This document shows, piece by piece, positions 8,748 to 17,216 of a stretch of 64,000 bases of DNA (position 1 is its first letter; each line of letters opens with the position of its first letter). The stretch spans positions 1,178,001 through 1,242,000 of the forward strand of contig OY282430.1 of the NCBI GenBank assembly GCA_958296025.1. The letters are read 5' to 3'. The position numbers were made by a program, and so were the translations under genes. Origin of the DNA: an uncultured Pseudomonadales bacterium (GTDB lineage Bacteria > Pseudomonadota > Gammaproteobacteria > Pseudomonadales > Azotimanducaceae). The notes beneath the pieces were generated by a model that worked only from the letters and a program-made list of their open reading frames with translations, ran no database searches and had not been told where the DNA came from.

Positions 8748-10114
8748 AGCGCTTTCTTGTCGGATGGAGTATGGCGGGCCTGATGACGGCCGGCCAAGCC
8801 GCTGCCCCGCCGTCGGCTGAGGATGAGGGCATCTCCCTCAACTTCCAGGATGTGGAGGTGCGCGCCGCCCTGCAGACCATCGCCGACTTCACCGGCCTCA
8901 ACTTGGTGGTCAGTGACGCCGTGGTCGGGCGCATCACTCTGCGCTTGGACGAGGTTCCTTGGCGTCAAGCCTTGGATTTGATCCTGCAAGCCGAGGGTCT
9001 CGGCCAACGGCAGGTGGGTGGGGTGGTGCTCATCGCCCCGGTGGCGGAAATCGTCGCCGCCGAGCAGCAGCGTTTGGAGGACGAGCGCAAGATGGAGACC
9101 CTTGCCCCGCTGCATACGGAGCACATTCAAATCGGCTATGCCCGGGCGGCCGACCTTTGGGCCTTGTTCCACGGGTCTGGCGGTGAGGAAAGCTGGGCCG
9201 CCAAGCAAGGCAGCGCCCTGATCGACGAGCGCACCAACGCCATCATCGTCACCGCAACCGAAGCGCAGATCGAGGCGTTTCGCCGCATCGTCGCCGCCTT
9301 GGACGTGCCGGTGCGCCAAGTGCTGATCGAATCCAGAGTCATCACCGTCAACAGCAACTACGCACAGCGCTTGGGCGTCCGCTGGGGCGGTGGCGGCATC
9401 GCCGATGCGGGGGAGCGGTCGGTGCGCATCGGCGGCTCCCTCAAGACCTTGGGGGAGTTGCAGAACGCCTTGGCGGACCCGACCAAGGCCGGCGCCATCT
9501 CCAGCCCGGATGACTTGGTGGTGGACCTAGGCGTGTTGAACGACGGCGCGTCCAGCATCGGCGTCGGCGTCACTGGGGACAGCTACCTCATCGACTTGGA
9601 AATCTCCGCCCTTGAAGCCGAGGGCAACGCGGAAGTGATGGCCCGTCCCAAGGTCATCATGGCGGACAAGTCCCGGGCCAGGATCGAATCCGGGGTGGAG
9701 ATTCCCTACCAAGAGGCGAGCAGTAGCGGTGCCACCTCCACCTCCTTCAAGGACGCCGTGCTGGCGTTGGAGGTGATGCCAAGCATCACTCCGGACGACC
9801 GCATCATCATGGAGATCAACGTCAAGCAGGACAACGTGGGCAAGATCTTCAACGGCATCCCCTCCATCAACACCAACGAAATTCAAACCGAGGTGTTGGT
9901 CAACAACGGCCAGACCCTGGTGCTCGGCGGCATCTTCCAAACCGACCGCAACCTGGTGACGGAGAAAACGCCTGTGCTCGGCAACGTGCCCGTCCTTGGC
10001 CGCCTGTTTCGCCGAACCTATGAGCGGGATGACAAGCAGGAGCTGCTCATCTTCATCACCCCCCGCATCCTGCCGGCGGACGGTGAGATCCAGCAGGAAG
10101 GAGAAGATGCCTGA
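8744..10114 (+). CDS. pilQ: Type IV pilus secretin PilQ, short form
   Basis: Outer-membrane secretin that forms the exit channel for the pilus. ATG 8744 overlaps the pilP stop. Signal peptide (about 1-20), then an STN/N0 domain (about 27-95, ISLNFQDVEVRAALQTIADF), an N1 domain (about 115-195), and the secretin beta domain with its VPVLGRLFR and LLIFITPRIL hallmarks near the end. At 456 residues it is far shorter than typical proteobacterial PilQ (about 650-750): no AMIN domains precede the N0 domain. It is otherwise intact and in frame, so this looks like a natural short architecture rather than a truncation artefact. Confidence 0.9.
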   Translation: MKRFLVGWSMAGLMTAGQAAAPPSAEDEGISLNFQDVEVRAALQTIADFTGLNLVVSDAVVGRITLRLDEVPWRQALDLILQAEGLGQRQVGGVVLIAPVAEIVAAEQQRLEDERKMETLAPLHTEHIQIGYARAADLWALFHGSGGEESWAAKQGSALIDERTNAIIVTATEAQIEAFRRIVAALDVPVRQVLIESRVITVNSNYAQRLGVRWGGGGIADAGERSVRIGGSLKTLGELQNALADPTKAGAISSPDDLVVDLGVLNDGASSIGVGVTGDSYLIDLEISALEAEGNAEVMARPKVIMADKSRARIESGVEIPYQEASSSGATSTSFKDAVLALEVMPSITPDDRIIMEINVKQDNVGKIFNGIPSINTNEIQTEVLVNNGQTLVLGGIFQTDRNLVTEKTPVLGNVPVLGRLFRRTYERDDKQELLIFITPRILPADGEIQQEGEDA

Positions 10115-10133
10115 ACCGCGCTAGAATCCCGCC

Positions 10134-10661
10134 ATGGCGCAGAGCATTTTTTTGGTCGGCCTGATGGGCGTGGGCAAAACCTCGGTAGGCCGGAAGTTGG
10201 CCAAGTCCTTGAAACGGCAGTTCTTTGATTCCGACAAAGTGATCGAAGAGCGTTCCGGCGTGCCCATTTCCTGGATTTTTGACTTGGAGGGCGAGGCGGC
10301 CTTTCGGGTCCGGGAGCAGGCGGTGATCGATGAACTGACCCTCAAGGAGGGCATCGTTCTGGCCACCGGCGGCGGTGCAGTGCTGCGCGCCGCCAACCGA
10401 CGGATGCTAAGAAGCCGCGGCTGCGTAGTGTATTTGAACAGCACGGTTGAACAACTGCTTAAGCGCATCGGCCACAGCAAGACCAGGCCGCTGCTGGAGA
10501 AGGGCGACCCCAAGGAAACCTTGCAGCGGCTGCAGGACGAGCGCCAACCGCTCTACGACGAAGTGGCGGACTATCGGTTTCAGAACCGAAGCGACGGAGG
10601 ACGGGCCTTGGTGGAGGAAATTGTGCGTACCCTGCGCAGCGACGGGGTGGTTCGTGATTGA
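10134..10661 (+). CDS. aroK: Shikimate kinase
   Basis: A 175-residue kinase that phosphorylates shikimate at the 3-hydroxyl in aromatic amino-acid and folate precursor synthesis. The P-loop is GLMGVGKTSVGRKLA (about 8-22), shikimate-binding Asp in FFDSDKVIEERSG, FRVREQAVI, and the conserved GGGAV loop (ATGGGAVLR). It starts 20 bp after pilQ and overlaps aroB by 8 bp. The pilQ-aroK-aroB order is conserved in gammaproteobacteria. Confidence 0.95.
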   Translation: MAQSIFLVGLMGVGKTSVGRKLAKSLKRQFFDSDKVIEERSGVPISWIFDLEGEAAFRVREQAVIDELTLKEGIVLATGGGAVLRAANRRMLRSRGCVVYLNSTVEQLLKRIGHSKTRPLLEKGDPKETLQRLQDERQPLYDEVADYRFQNRSDGGRALVEEIVRTLRSDGVVRD

Positions 10662-11745
10662 ACTAAAGGTGGATCTGGCGGAGCGCGCCTATCCCATCCT
10701 CATCGGTCAAGGTCTCTTGGGGCAACCTGGGCTGCTACGGCCGCACATCGGCGGTCGTCAAGCGATGGTGGTCACCAACAAGACCGTCGCTCCTCTGCTG
10801 TTGCCCAAGCTGATGGCCAGCCTTGGCGACGTCCAGGCGGATGTGTTGGCGCTGGAGGACGGCGAGCAACACAAGACCTTGCGCACCTACGCCCAAGTCA
10901 TCGACGCCCTGATGCACAAGCGCCACAACCGCACCACCACCCTGATCGCCTTGGGCGGCGGCGTCTTGGGGGACATCGCCGGCTTCGCCGCCGCCACCTT
11001 CCAGCGCGGCGTGGCCTTCATCCAGGTGCCCACCACCTTGCTGGCCCAGGTGGATTCCTCGGTGGGCGGCAAAACCGGCGTCAACCATGCCCAAGGCAAA
11101 AACATGATCGGCGCCTTTCACCAGCCCCGCTGCGTGCTGGCGGACATCGCCGCCTTGGCGACCTTGCCGGAGCGGCAGTATCGGGCCGGGCTGGCGGAGG
11201 TGGTGAAATACGGCGTGATTTGGAGCGCAGACTTCTTTGCTTGGCTGGAAAGCCAAGCCGATGCGCTTGAACGCCGGCTGCCGGACGCCCTAGCCGAGGC
11301 CGTGCGGCGTTCCTGTGTCATCAAGGCCGAAGTGGTGCGCCGGGACGAGCGGGAGCAAGGCTTGCGGGCGATCCTCAACTACGGTCACACCTTCGCCCAC
11401 GCCTTGGAGACGCTCACTGGCTACAGCCAACTACTGCACGGCGAGGCCGTGGCCATCGGCATGGCGACGGCGGCGGATTGCGCCCGGCGGCATCAACTGC
11501 TCAGCGCCGATGCCGTGCAACGCATCACCGCCTTGCTGCACACCTTGGGCTTGCCGACGCGAATGCCGGAGGGCCTAGACAACAAGGCTGTGCTGAGGTC
11601 CATGGGCATGGACAAGAAGGTGGTGGACGGTCGCCTGCGCTTGGTGCTGCCGGAGCGCATCGGCGCCGTGCGCGTCACCGACCGAATCGATCGGCAAGCC
11701 TTGGCCCAAGCCGTTGCTGCGGCCATCGGCCATGCCGCTGCGTGA
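10654..11745 (+). CDS. aroB: 3-dehydroquinate synthase
   Basis: NAD- and metal-dependent enzyme converting DAHP to 3-dehydroquinate, the second step of the shikimate pathway. The start is GTG 10654, overlapping the aroK stop by 8 bp, giving VIELKVDLAERAYPI as the normal N-terminus. Signature segments: LEDGEQHKT, GGGVLGDIAGFAAATFQRG, PTTLLAQVDSSVGGKTG, metal ligands in the E of AGLAEVVKYG and the histidines of NYGHTFAHALE and LLHGEAVAIG. Length (363 residues) is typical. The gene is convergent with vsr. Confidence 0.95.
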   Translation: MIELKVDLAERAYPILIGQGLLGQPGLLRPHIGGRQAMVVTNKTVAPLLLPKLMASLGDVQADVLALEDGEQHKTLRTYAQVIDALMHKRHNRTTTLIALGGGVLGDIAGFAAATFQRGVAFIQVPTTLLAQVDSSVGGKTGVNHAQGKNMIGAFHQPRCVLADIAALATLPERQYRAGLAEVVKYGVIWSADFFAWLESQADALERRLPDALAEAVRRSCVIKAEVVRRDEREQGLRAILNYGHTFAHALETLTGYSQLLHGEAVAIGMATAADCARRHQLLSADAVQRITALLHTLGLPTRMPEGLDNKAVLRSMGMDKKVVDGRLRLVLPERIGAVRVTDRIDRQALAQAVAAAIGHAAA

Positions 11746-11839
11746 AGCCCTTCCGCCGTCAAGCGCGTTGGGTCTTGCGGTTGGACCGCTCGCCGGCCCT
11801 GAATGGCAACGATGGACTAGCGCGGGCGCTGTTGGCTGG

Positions 11840-12292
11840 TTAATCCGGACCATCCAGAAACGACCGGATGCGCTTCCCCAAGGCGTCCCTGTCCTTGGTT
11901 TCGCACTCCCAAATCACCAGCGCCTGCCAGCCCAATTGCCGCAGGCTGTCAAGATTCTGCGCGTCGCGCTCCACGTTGCGGCGCAGTTTGTGCCGCCAGT
12001 AGGCGCGGTTGGTCTTCGGCGTCCGCTCGCCCCGCCGGCAGCGGTGCCGATGCCAGAAGCAGCCGTGGACGAATATCGCCTTGCGCCTTGACGCGAAAAC
12101 CAAGTCCGGCCGCCCCGGCAGCCGGGCGCCGTGTAGGCGATAGCGGTAGCCCATGCCGTGGGTCAGCCGGCGCACCACCATCTCCGGCTTGGTGTTGGTG
12201 CTGCGGATGGCCGCCATGATGCGGCTGCGCACGGGGCTTGGCGGCACCGTCATCTTGGGCGCCTCGCCCGGCGACCCCTCCGGCTCATCCAT
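11840..12292 (-). CDS. vsr: Very short patch repair endonuclease (orphan)
   Basis: Vsr nicks 5' of the T in T:G mismatches created by deamination of 5-methylcytosine. The family hallmarks are complete: catalytic Asp in GRPDLVF, VHGCFWHRH with active-site histidines, zinc-type Cys/His residues (HGCFW, HRHRCRR), WRHKLRRNVERD, and LGWQALVIWECE. Length of 150 residues is usual. Vsr normally sits beside a DNA cytosine-5 methyltransferase, but none is nearby. ATG 12292 is used; the in-frame ATG at 12253 gives TVPPSPVRSRIMAAIRS and is an alternative. Confidence 0.92.
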   Translation of the reverse strand: MDEPEGSPGEAPKMTVPPSPVRSRIMAAIRSTNTKPEMVVRRLTHGMGYRYRLHGARLPGRPDLVFASRRKAIFVHGCFWHRHRCRRGERTPKTNRAYWRHKLRRNVERDAQNLDSLRQLGWQALVIWECETKDRDALGKRIRSFLDGPD

Positions 12293-12417
12293 CCATACGC
12301 CCTTGCCGGCAACGTCAAGTAAGAATCGACCTTAACACTGCGCTGCATTGGGGCAAAAGCCGGCAAGCGTCTTGGCCGGATGGCTGAGTTCGGGTGCGAC
12401 TAATGCCCTTGGGGACT

Positions 12418-12449
12418 AAGGCGCAGGCCGCTTGGGCGGCCCGCGCCTT
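12418..12449. terminator. Strong GC-rich palindrome just after the TonB receptor gene
   Basis: The arms AAGGCGC-A-GGCCGC and GCGGCC-C-GCGCCTT face each other across a TTGG loop, pairing 13 bp with one internal mismatch. It lies 10 bp beyond the receptor stop codon on the minus strand. There is no uridine tract on either side, so an intrinsic terminator is not certain; it could instead protect the mRNA 3' end. Confidence 0.45.
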
Positions 12450-12458
12450 CGGCGCCGG

Positions 12459-14645
12459 TCAGAACAGGATGCGTACGCCGCCCTCAATGGTTCGGCCCGG
12501 TTCCGGGACGCGGTCCTTGATGTAGGAGGTGTGGCGGCGCTGTTCAGCATCGGTGAGGTTGCGGCCCTGGACGAACAGACTGATGGCGGCGCCTTGGGTT
12601 TCGATGTTCCAGGCGAGGCGCGCCCGCAGGTCGTCGTAGCCGTCCGTGGGCAGTTCGTAGGCCGCCGTCTCGGTTTGCTTGAAGGCGCGGGTGTAGTCCA
12701 AGGCGGCGGTGAAGGGGCCGTTCTCCAGGGTGGCGCCAACGCCTAAGCGGTCCGGGGGCAGGCGTGGGGGGTTGGCGTCGTTGTCGGCGTCGATTTCGGC
12801 GGACACCGCATCGAAGAACGCGTTGAGGGCCAACAGACCATCCGGCCAACTGACCGCAACCACCCTTGCCTCCACCTCTAGGCTGACGAAGGTGGCGTCG
12901 TTCTGGACGAATTGACGCACCGGCAGGTCGTCCCTCTCCTCCCCCGTGTCGGCTTGGTGAATGAAATCGGAGAAGCCTGTGTAGGAGGCGGTGGTCAAGG
13001 CCGACCAGCGGTCGTCCTCGTAGCCCAAGGTGGCGGAGAAGTTGAAGGCGACCTCCTTTTCGAGGTTTGCGTCGCCGACATCGAAGCTGCTAGTGGCCAG
13101 ATGGGGACCATTGGAGAACAGCTCCTCGGCCACGGGCGCCCGGCTGGCATAGTCTGCCTGCACGGTGGCCCGCCATCCTTGGGCTAGGGGAAGCACCGCA
13201 CCGAGGGAGGCGGACGCGCCGCTGAATTTTTGGTTTTCCCCGGTCGCCGGATCCTGCTGCACACGGTCAAAGCGCAGGCCGGCCTCCAGTTGCAGGCGTT
13301 TGAGTTGCCGTTGGCCCACCCAAAACAGGCCGAAGGCGGAGGTGGTGACCGGCGGGGTGTAGGCTTCCTCGCCGTAAGCGGCGTAGTCTCGGTTGCTGAG
13401 CTGCACACCCCAAACGCCCTCCCAACCGGCCAAGGGATCCTGGGCCAGCTCGGCGCGCGCCTCCCAGGCGTCGTTGCTAAACTGGCTGCCGACCAGGTCG
13501 GCGTTCTCCATTTCAACGTGCTCGTAGTCGTTGATGCCGAAGCGCAGGTTTAAGCTGCGGAAGCCGGGCAGGGGGCGGGAGAAGGCCGCTTCAATGTCGA
13601 TGCGCGTCTGTTCAAGGTCGCTGAACGGCGAGCCTTCGGCCGCATGGCCATGCCCTTCCTCATCTTCGCCTTGATGGTCGGCATCCTCGTCATGTCCCTC
13701 GTCATGTTCCTCGTCATGTCCTTCGTCTGGGTGAGCTTCATCTTCATGGGCGTGGGCATGGCCGGGCAGTCCATACTCCGTCTCAAAGCGGCTGACGGCT
13801 ACGCCGACGAAGCCGCGCTCACCGACGAAGGAAAAGCCGAAGGCGCCGCTCTTGGCTTCAAGGGCGCTGTTGGTCAACAGGCCCTCGACTTCCGCCGCTT
13901 CGTCGCCTTCCTCGTGGTCCTCCTCTCCGTCTTCCTCGCCGTCCTCGTGACCGTGATCGTCCTCCTCCAAGGTGCGCAAGCGGGCGGATTCGGCAAAGCC
14001 GGGAATCTCAAAATCATCCGTATCGCGCAAAGCGCCGTCGAGGTGCCAGGCGAAGTTGCCGAAGCCGCCATCCAGGCGCACGGCGCCGCGGGTTGCGTCG
14101 GCGTTGTCCGCCATCCGCAAGTCCAGCTTGCCGGCCAGTTGTTCGGGCACTTCGTGGGGGATGCGCCCGGTATGCACGTCGATCACGCCGCCGATGGCGC
14201 CGGTGCCGTAGAGCAGGGTGCTGGCCCCTTTCAGGATGTCGATGCCGTTCGCCACAAAGGGATCGACGGTGGTGGCGTGGTCGCCACTGGTGGCGGAGAC
14301 ATCCAAGACGTCGATGTGGTCCTCCATGATCCGCACCCTGGCCCCGTCGAGGCCGTGGATGACGGGGCGACCTACGGCGGGGCCGAAGGAGGCGCTGTGG
14401 ATGCCGGGTTCCTGGGCTAGAGTGGCGCCTATGCTGTCCGCCATCTTCCAGTTCAGTTCCTCGCCCACGAGGGCGTCGGTGGGTTGCGCCAAGCCATCGC
14501 CGGACAGGGGATGGGCGGTGACGACGATCTCCTCAAAGATGTTTTCCGCGCCGCCATTGGCGACGGCCTCAGCGTTGACCGCAGCCGCCGCCAAGCCGGG
14601 CAGCCAGAGACTAAGCGCCAACAAGCGTTGTGCCAGAATTTTCAT
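12459..14645 (-). CDS. TonB-dependent receptor with His/Asp/Glu-rich loops (ZnuD-like, probable zinc uptake)
   Basis: A 728-residue outer-membrane receptor. Signal peptide 1-22; TonB box region EEIVVTAHP (about 38-46); plug domain to about 165 with LKGASTLLYGTGAIGGVIDV; then a beta-barrel ending in a terminal Phe (GGVRILF). Two long extracellular insertions are extreme in composition: about residues 227-254 (Glu, Asp, His) and 295-338 (His, Glu, Asp repeats such as GHDEEHDEGHDED). Such loops are known in Neisseria ZnuD and related zinc receptors, so zinc or another divalent metal is the inferred substrate. A strong Shine-Dalgarno AGGAGG precedes the ATG. The small His/Cys gene upstream reads in the same direction. 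Confidence 0.87.
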   Translation of the reverse strand: MKILAQRLLALSLWLPGLAAAAVNAEAVANGGAENIFEEIVVTAHPLSGDGLAQPTDALVGEELNWKMADSIGATLAQEPGIHSASFGPAVGRPVIHGLDGARVRIMEDHIDVLDVSATSGDHATTVDPFVANGIDILKGASTLLYGTGAIGGVIDVHTGRIPHEVPEQLAGKLDLRMADNADATRGAVRLDGGFGNFAWHLDGALRDTDDFEIPGFAESARLRTLEEDDHGHEDGEEDGEEDHEEGDEAAEVEGLLTNSALEAKSGAFGFSFVGERGFVGVAVSRFETEYGLPGHAHAHEDEAHPDEGHDEEHDEGHDEDADHQGEDEEGHGHAAEGSPFSDLEQTRIDIEAAFSRPLPGFRSLNLRFGINDYEHVEMENADLVGSQFSNDAWEARAELAQDPLAGWEGVWGVQLSNRDYAAYGEEAYTPPVTTSAFGLFWVGQRQLKRLQLEAGLRFDRVQQDPATGENQKFSGASASLGAVLPLAQGWRATVQADYASRAPVAEELFSNGPHLATSSFDVGDANLEKEVAFNFSATLGYEDDRWSALTTASYTGFSDFIHQADTGEERDDLPVRQFVQNDATFVSLEVEARVVAVSWPDGLLALNAFFDAVSAEIDADNDANPPRLPPDRLGVGATLENGPFTAALDYTRAFKQTETAAYELPTDGYDDLRARLAWNIETQGAAISLFVQGRNLTDAEQRRHTSYIKDRVPEPGRTIEGGVRILF

Positions 14646-14808
14646 GTTTTCCTCCTAAACTCATGGAACCGGCCTGCAACCAGCCATGCGGGCAAACCGG
14701 TTCCCCGTGCGTTGACGGCTGCCGAAACTCGGTGCGCGAGTGGGGTGCAGCTAAGTTTGGCTGCGGCCGAGAAATGGCCGGCAAAGCCGTCCCTTTTGGG
14801 GTTTGGGT

Positions 14809-15117
14809 TTAGGAGGAGGGCGGTGCCCTTTGCCAGATGGGGGAGAGGCGCCGCTTAACGCAGGCCGCGACGGGAATAGTGGCATAGGCCGTTTGGAGCG
14901 GCCTTTTGCGAAACGGTGCGGCGAGGCTTGGCCCCGGCAGCAACTCCGCCGCGGAATAAACGCAGGCGGAGCAAACGCTTTCCGGCGCGTGGGCCGCATC
15001 CAAGGCGTGGGAATGCAACCCTAAGAGTAACTGCGCGAGGCCAAACGCCAAGACAGCCAGCCAACGCGCCGACCGCTTCCGGCCAAAGGGCGATTTTTGC
15101 TGCTGCGCTCCAAGCAT
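14809..15117 (-). CDS. Small membrane or exported protein with His and Cys pairs, upstream of the metal receptor
   Basis: A 102-residue protein with a basic N-terminus, a hydrophobic segment (WLAVLAFGLAQLLLGLHSHA) and after it a short region with spaced histidines and a CSAC motif (ESVCSACVY). Small proteins of this layout often sit next to Zur-regulated TonB receptors; here the receptor gene follows 163 bp downstream on the same strand. I cannot identify a named domain with certainty. The likely role, binding or handling zinc or copper in the periplasm, is inferred from composition and context only. The C-terminal 40 residues are basic and may be poorly defined. Confidence 0.5.
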   Translation of the reverse strand: MLGAQQQKSPFGRKRSARWLAVLAFGLAQLLLGLHSHALDAAHAPESVCSACVYSAAELLPGPSLAAPFRKRPLQTAYATIPVAACVKRRLSPIWQRAPPSS

Positions 15118-15245
15118 GGCGATTAGGTGGACCCCGCGATTAGCTCAGCACTATAGGCAAGCAGTGGGCGGCCTGCAACCATTGGGGGTTGCCAAGTGCC
15201 GCTGGTCGTTCTAATTTGGGTGCCTTGGCGGTAGTGGAGTGGGCC

Positions 15246-15659
15246 GTGCGTTGCGTTGGCGACATTTTGGAGGAGAAATCCGAAAGATTGGTCTGGATTG
15301 GGCCGCTGGAATCGGTCTTCGAGGCCCTTAAACTCATGAACCGGGAGGATGTCGGGGCGGTCTTGGTGCAGATCGACGGCTACCTTGTGGGCATTCTGTC
15401 GGAGCGGGACTATGTGCGCAAGGTCATTCTGAACATCCACGCATCGCAGAAGACCAAGGTTTCCGAGGTGATGACTCGGAATCTGGTCACCGTTACCCGC
15501 AAAGACACCATCGTCCATTGCATCGCCCTGACCAAGAAGCACCATATTCGCCACCTGCCGGTAATGCAGGACGGCAAGGCCATCGGCATGGTCTCCCTGC
15601 GGGACCTGTTCCTCGACGTCATCCACCACAAGGTGGGGGAAATCCGCGAAGACGAGTGA
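15246..15659 (+). CDS. CBS-domain protein (tandem CBS pair)
   Basis: About 137 residues forming two CBS motifs, a Bateman module that usually binds adenosine nucleotides. First repeat about 20-65 (VFEALKLMNREDVGAVLV, GILSERDYVRKV); second about 80-130 (VSEVMTRNLVTVTR, HIRHLPVMQDGKAIGMVSLRD). No catalytic domain is attached. I chose GTG 15246 (VRCVGDILEEK) because this matches the usual N-terminus and a GGAG sits 8-11 bp upstream; GTG 15234 and TTG 15189 are alternatives. It stands alone between divergent and convergent genes. Confidence 0.85.
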   Translation: MRCVGDILEEKSERLVWIGPLESVFEALKLMNREDVGAVLVQIDGYLVGILSERDYVRKVILNIHASQKTKVSEVMTRNLVTVTRKDTIVHCIALTKKHHIRHLPVMQDGKAIGMVSLRDLFLDVIHHKVGEIREDE

Positions 15660-15827
15660 CGGGCGCCGGCCGCTGTCGGATGTTGGCGTTCTGGGTGCCG
15701 GCCATGCTCCAGCTAGCAAAAACGGCCCTTAGGGCTGACAAAGCGGCGGAATCACACCGATAACGAGGGTGGCGCGGCTGCACCGTTTTGCTGATGCCGC
15801 CGGCCGTATGGGGGCATTCGGCAGTGC

Positions 15828-17183
15828 TCAGGGAGGCGCCAGCCATCCCAGCGCGGCCGCCACCGGCGCATCCAGCGTGTGCAGGAAGGCCTCCAAGCGT
15901 TTCAGTTCGTAGGGCAGCAGGTTCAGCGGCTTCGCCTCGTTGTGGCCGACGATGGCGTTGGGGGCGCGGTTGTAGTGGTCGAGCACTTCGCTCAAACTGG
16001 GGAACTGACCGGCGTGCATATGCGGCCCTGTTCCTCCCAGGTTGCGCAGGGAAGGCGTTTTCCGTGCTCCCAGAAGCTCAACGCCGGTGCGCTGGAAGCG
16101 CAGCTCCGCACAGTCGTCCGTGGCCGCGTCGCTGTGCGGGCCTAGGCAGTTGAAGGGGTCCTCGCGCACGAGATCCACGCCGACGATGCGCCCCAAGTCG
16201 GGCAGGCCGCCGGGGGCCGGCAGCAGGCCGGTGTTGTGGAACTCGTGGTTGCTGAACAGCGGCCCGTTGTGGCAATTGATGCACTGCGCCTTGCCGATGA
16301 ACAGGCGCAAGCCCTCCATCTCCATGCGGGTGATGCCGTTGCCCGACCCAGCTTGTGCAGGTTGTTGCGGGTTGGCGGTTGGCTTGCCGGCTTCGGGTTC
16401 CCTGATGCGGATGCTGGGCATGTCTTGGACTTGATGCGGCTGGTCGGCATCGGGTCTGACGCCCGCCGGGCGGAACAGGCTGGCGGCGTAACGGTCGAAG
16501 CGGCTCTCGCCCGGCAGCAGCAGCCGTTCGTAGGCGGCGATGACCTTGGCGGCGTTGATGAACACCTCCGTCATCACACCCGCCCCGGCGGCGGATTCCC
16601 CCACCGGCAGTGCCGGTAGGGGGCCGAACAGGGTTTCATAGGCTGTCCGGTAGTTCGCGTCAGCCGCGATGAGGCGGGCCACGGTCGTGCGGCTGCTGCC
16701 GTGTTCGATGGGGCTTTCCAAGGGCGATGCGGCTTGCGCCCAAAGGCTGTCCTTGCGCCCGTTCCAAAACTGCCAAGGACTGTAGGCGGCGCCGACGAGG
16801 CTGGGGGTGTTGAACTGCCCCAGGCCCAAGCCCACGGCCAGCCGCAGGCCATCGGTGAAGCGGCGCTCCGGGCGATGGCAGGTGGCGCAGGCGACCGCGC
16901 CGTTGGCGCTGAGGCGCTGATCGAAAAACAGGCGGTGTCCGAACCGTTGGGCCAAGGGGTCATTGGCCACGGCGTTGGTCGGATCCTCCGGCGCCGGCGG
17001 CAAGGCGTCCAGCCACAGGGCGCCGATGGTCCGCAATTCAGCGTCCGTCCACGGCTCCGGTGGCGGCGCTTGCCGATAAAGCGCATAGCCGCTGCCCAAC
17101 GCGATGGCGAAGGCCAGCGATCCAGCCAGATTCAACCGGGCTTTTTGGCCTGCGTTGCCCATGTCCCGCTTAGGGTAACTCAT
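15828..17183 (-). CDS. Di-haem cytochrome c peroxidase / MauG-family protein
   Basis: A periplasmic c-type cytochrome with two haem-binding motifs: CATCH (in VACATCHRPERRF) and CINCH (in QCINCHNGPLF), and the conserved RKTPSLRNL and GPHMHAGQFPSLSEV segments of the di-haem peroxidase superfamily. An N-terminal membrane segment (LAGSLAFAIALGSGYAL) exports or anchors it. ATG 17183 or 17162 can start it; the longer frame upstream runs into the insertion sequence. Upstream, the IS1202-type element separates it from the FixH-like gene; removing the element leaves only about 34 bp between the two genes, so they were one transcription unit and this gene may now be poorly transcribed. MauG-like maturation function is possible but not shown. 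Confidence 0.85.
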   Translation of the reverse strand: MSYPKRDMGNAGQKARLNLAGSLAFAIALGSGYALYRQAPPPEPWTDAELRTIGALWLDALPPAPEDPTNAVANDPLAQRFGHRLFFDQRLSANGAVACATCHRPERRFTDGLRLAVGLGLGQFNTPSLVGAAYSPWQFWNGRKDSLWAQAASPLESPIEHGSSRTTVARLIAADANYRTAYETLFGPLPALPVGESAAGAGVMTEVFINAAKVIAAYERLLLPGESRFDRYAASLFRPAGVRPDADQPHQVQDMPSIRIREPEAGKPTANPQQPAQAGSGNGITRMEMEGLRLFIGKAQCINCHNGPLFSNHEFHNTGLLPAPGGLPDLGRIVGVDLVREDPFNCLGPHSDAATDDCAELRFQRTGVELLGARKTPSLRNLGGTGPHMHAGQFPSLSEVLDHYNRAPNAIVGHNEAKPLNLLPYELKRLEAFLHTLDAPVAAALGWLAPP

Positions 17184-17200
17184 GCCGCGAATGTGGTGAA

Positions 17201-17216
17201 CTTGACCGGTCGTGCA
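17201..17216. repeat. Left copy of 16-bp target-site duplication
   Basis: CTTGACCGGTCGTGCA directly abuts the left end of the insertion sequence and is identical to the copy at 18736-18751. It contains a GACCGGTC palindrome. Confidence 0.9.
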
